This document shows positions 5,308 to 6,100 of a DNA stretch of 6,100 nucleotides, piece after piece (position 1 is the stretch's first letter; each line of letters begins with the position of its first letter). The notes under the pieces are model-generated. The model saw nothing but the letters and a program-made list of their open reading frames with translations. It had not been told where the DNA came from and made no database searches. The stretch spans positions 1 to 6,100 of the forward strand of contig SCRB01000834.1 of assembly GCA_004299545.1 (NCBI GenBank). The letters are read 5' to 3'. This DNA is from Rhizobiaceae bacterium (GTDB lineage Bacteria > Pseudomonadota > Alphaproteobacteria > Rhizobiales > Rhizobiaceae). The position numbers and the translations under genes are program-made.

Positions 5308-6100
5308 CTATCGCATCGCTCTGCGTTTGGGAAGGTTTCCGGCTGCGTTTCGGGCCGAGGACGGGATGGGAAACCGCGCCGTGATCCTGAGCCCGAAACA
5401 GGCGAGCAGGAAAAGCATCCAGACGGGATTGTTCCTCGCGAAGAAAAAGCTCTCCAGAAAGGCGTCGAGCGCGATGAAGAGAAGAACGGTCATGAAGAAG
5501 TCGGCGAGATAAATGTTCTCCTTCAGTTTCGGCGTCCTCAGATAGTCGCGGATCGGTGCGACGATGAAGGCCATGAGCGCGGCGCAAAGGGCCGGGATGC
5601 CCATGACGACGGCGATGTCGAGATAGCCTTCGTGGCCGTTGACGATGTTGCGCACGTCCCAGGCGCGGTCGAAGGGTTGCGCCTGGTTCAGCAGAAGCGG
5701 CGTTCCCCAAAAACTGTCATAACCGTAACCCGTCCACGGTTGCTTCATCAGCATGCCGCCGGCGAACTGCCAGATCGTCGTACGCCCCGTATAGGTCAGG
5801 CCGGGGAAATAGTCGTTGGCCAGATGCTTCAGCGGCTCGATGAAGACGATGCCGAGCGTGCCCAGTGCCATCCCGACCATCGCGACCATGAGAAAGACGC
5901 CGGTCAGGAAACGCATGTTGAAGACGCCCGGCAAGACGACGAAAACGATGGCGACCGGCACCAGCCCCGCCGTCGTCTTGGAACCGGTGTTCCACATGAA
6001 GACGAAGGCGGCCAGGAACAGGAGGCCGCCCCAGCGGCGCCAGCCGCGCCTGAAAACATAAAGCCCGGCGAAGCAGAAGGCGGCCATCACCGGCGCCGCG
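5308..6100 (-). CDS. O-antigen ligase / ExoQ-like polysaccharide polymerase, C-terminal part (cut by window edge)
   Basis: This is a polytopic inner-membrane protein of the Wzy_C / WaaL / ExoQ type. Such proteins polymerise or ligate lipid-linked glycan units on the periplasmic side. About 264 C-terminal codons are visible and the frame runs off the right edge, so the true start is probably outside; the GTG and ATG near 6090 are more likely internal. Numbering from 6090, NTGSKTTAGL (34-43) fits the conserved Ser-Lys/Arg-Thr turn, TGRTTIW (101-107) and GYGYDSFW (121-128) fit the large periplasmic loop, and GHEGYLDIAVVMGIP (152-166) fits its end, where family members usually have HNgyld. Helices are likely at 22-33, 41-57, 61-85, 155-180, 195-215 and 222-237, with a basic C-tail. 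The stop lies 29 bases before proC. The exact glycan (exopolysaccharide or O-antigen) cannot be told. Confidence 0.85.
   Translation of the reverse strand, partial: AAPVMAAFCFAGLYVFRRGWRRWGGLLFLAAFVFMWNTGSKTTAGLVPVAIVFVVLPGVFNMRFLTGVFLMVAMVGMALGTLGIVFIEPLKHLANDYFPGLTYTGRTTIWQFAGGMLMKQPWTGYGYDSFWGTPLLLNQAQPFDRAWDVRNIVNGHEGYLDIAVVMGIPALCAALMAFIVAPIRDYLRTPKLKENIYLADFFMTVLLFIALDAFLESFFFARNNPVWMLFLLACFGLRITARFPIPSSARNAAGNLPKRRAMR

Overview
The window looks like chromosomal DNA from an alphaproteobacterium of the order Hyphomicrobiales (Rhizobiales). The evidence is high GC with strong third-position G/C, a MurA start preceded by a small basic protein of a type I associate with this group, and a palindromic intergenic repeat with GAGCATGATC / GATCATGCTC arms that is familiar from rhizobial genomes. 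I cannot name the genus.

Layout: (1) 1-151, minus strand, holds the N-terminus of murA (peptidoglycan precursor synthesis), cut by the left edge. (2) 284-478, minus strand, is a 64-residue basic conserved hypothetical protein, probably transcribed ahead of murA. (3) 650-724, plus strand, is tRNA-Thr(GGU) with encoded CCA. (4) 725-1077 is 353 bases without a convincing gene. (5) 1078-2331, plus strand, is a polytopic membrane protein of the LtrA (low temperature requirement A) family. (6) 2452-4410, plus strand, is a two-part flavoenzyme: an old-yellow-enzyme barrel, a 4Fe-4S cluster and an FAD-type domain, of the 2,4-dienoyl-CoA reductase / trimethylamine dehydrogenase superfamily. (7) 4415-4463 is the palindromic repeat, lying between convergent genes. 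(8) 4463-5278, minus strand, is proC (pyrroline-5-carboxylate reductase). (9) 5308-6100, minus strand, is the C-terminal part of an O-antigen ligase / ExoQ-like polysaccharide polymerase, cut by the right edge and only 29 bases upstream of proC.

How the genes relate: murA, proC and tRNA-Thr are housekeeping genes. The ltrA-like gene and the flavoenzyme gene sit between them on the opposite strand to murA and proC and may be accessory, but I found no integrase, transposase or att repeat to prove an insertion. The ExoQ-like gene and proC are probably co-transcribed, which is a functionally odd pair.

I see no clear undescribed multi-gene system here. The most interesting item is the flavoenzyme: its scaffold is intact, but by hand alignment it lacks both the canonical NAD(P)H-binding glycine motif and the known amine-oxidising residues of trimethylamine dehydrogenase. 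Its substrate and electron partner are therefore open.
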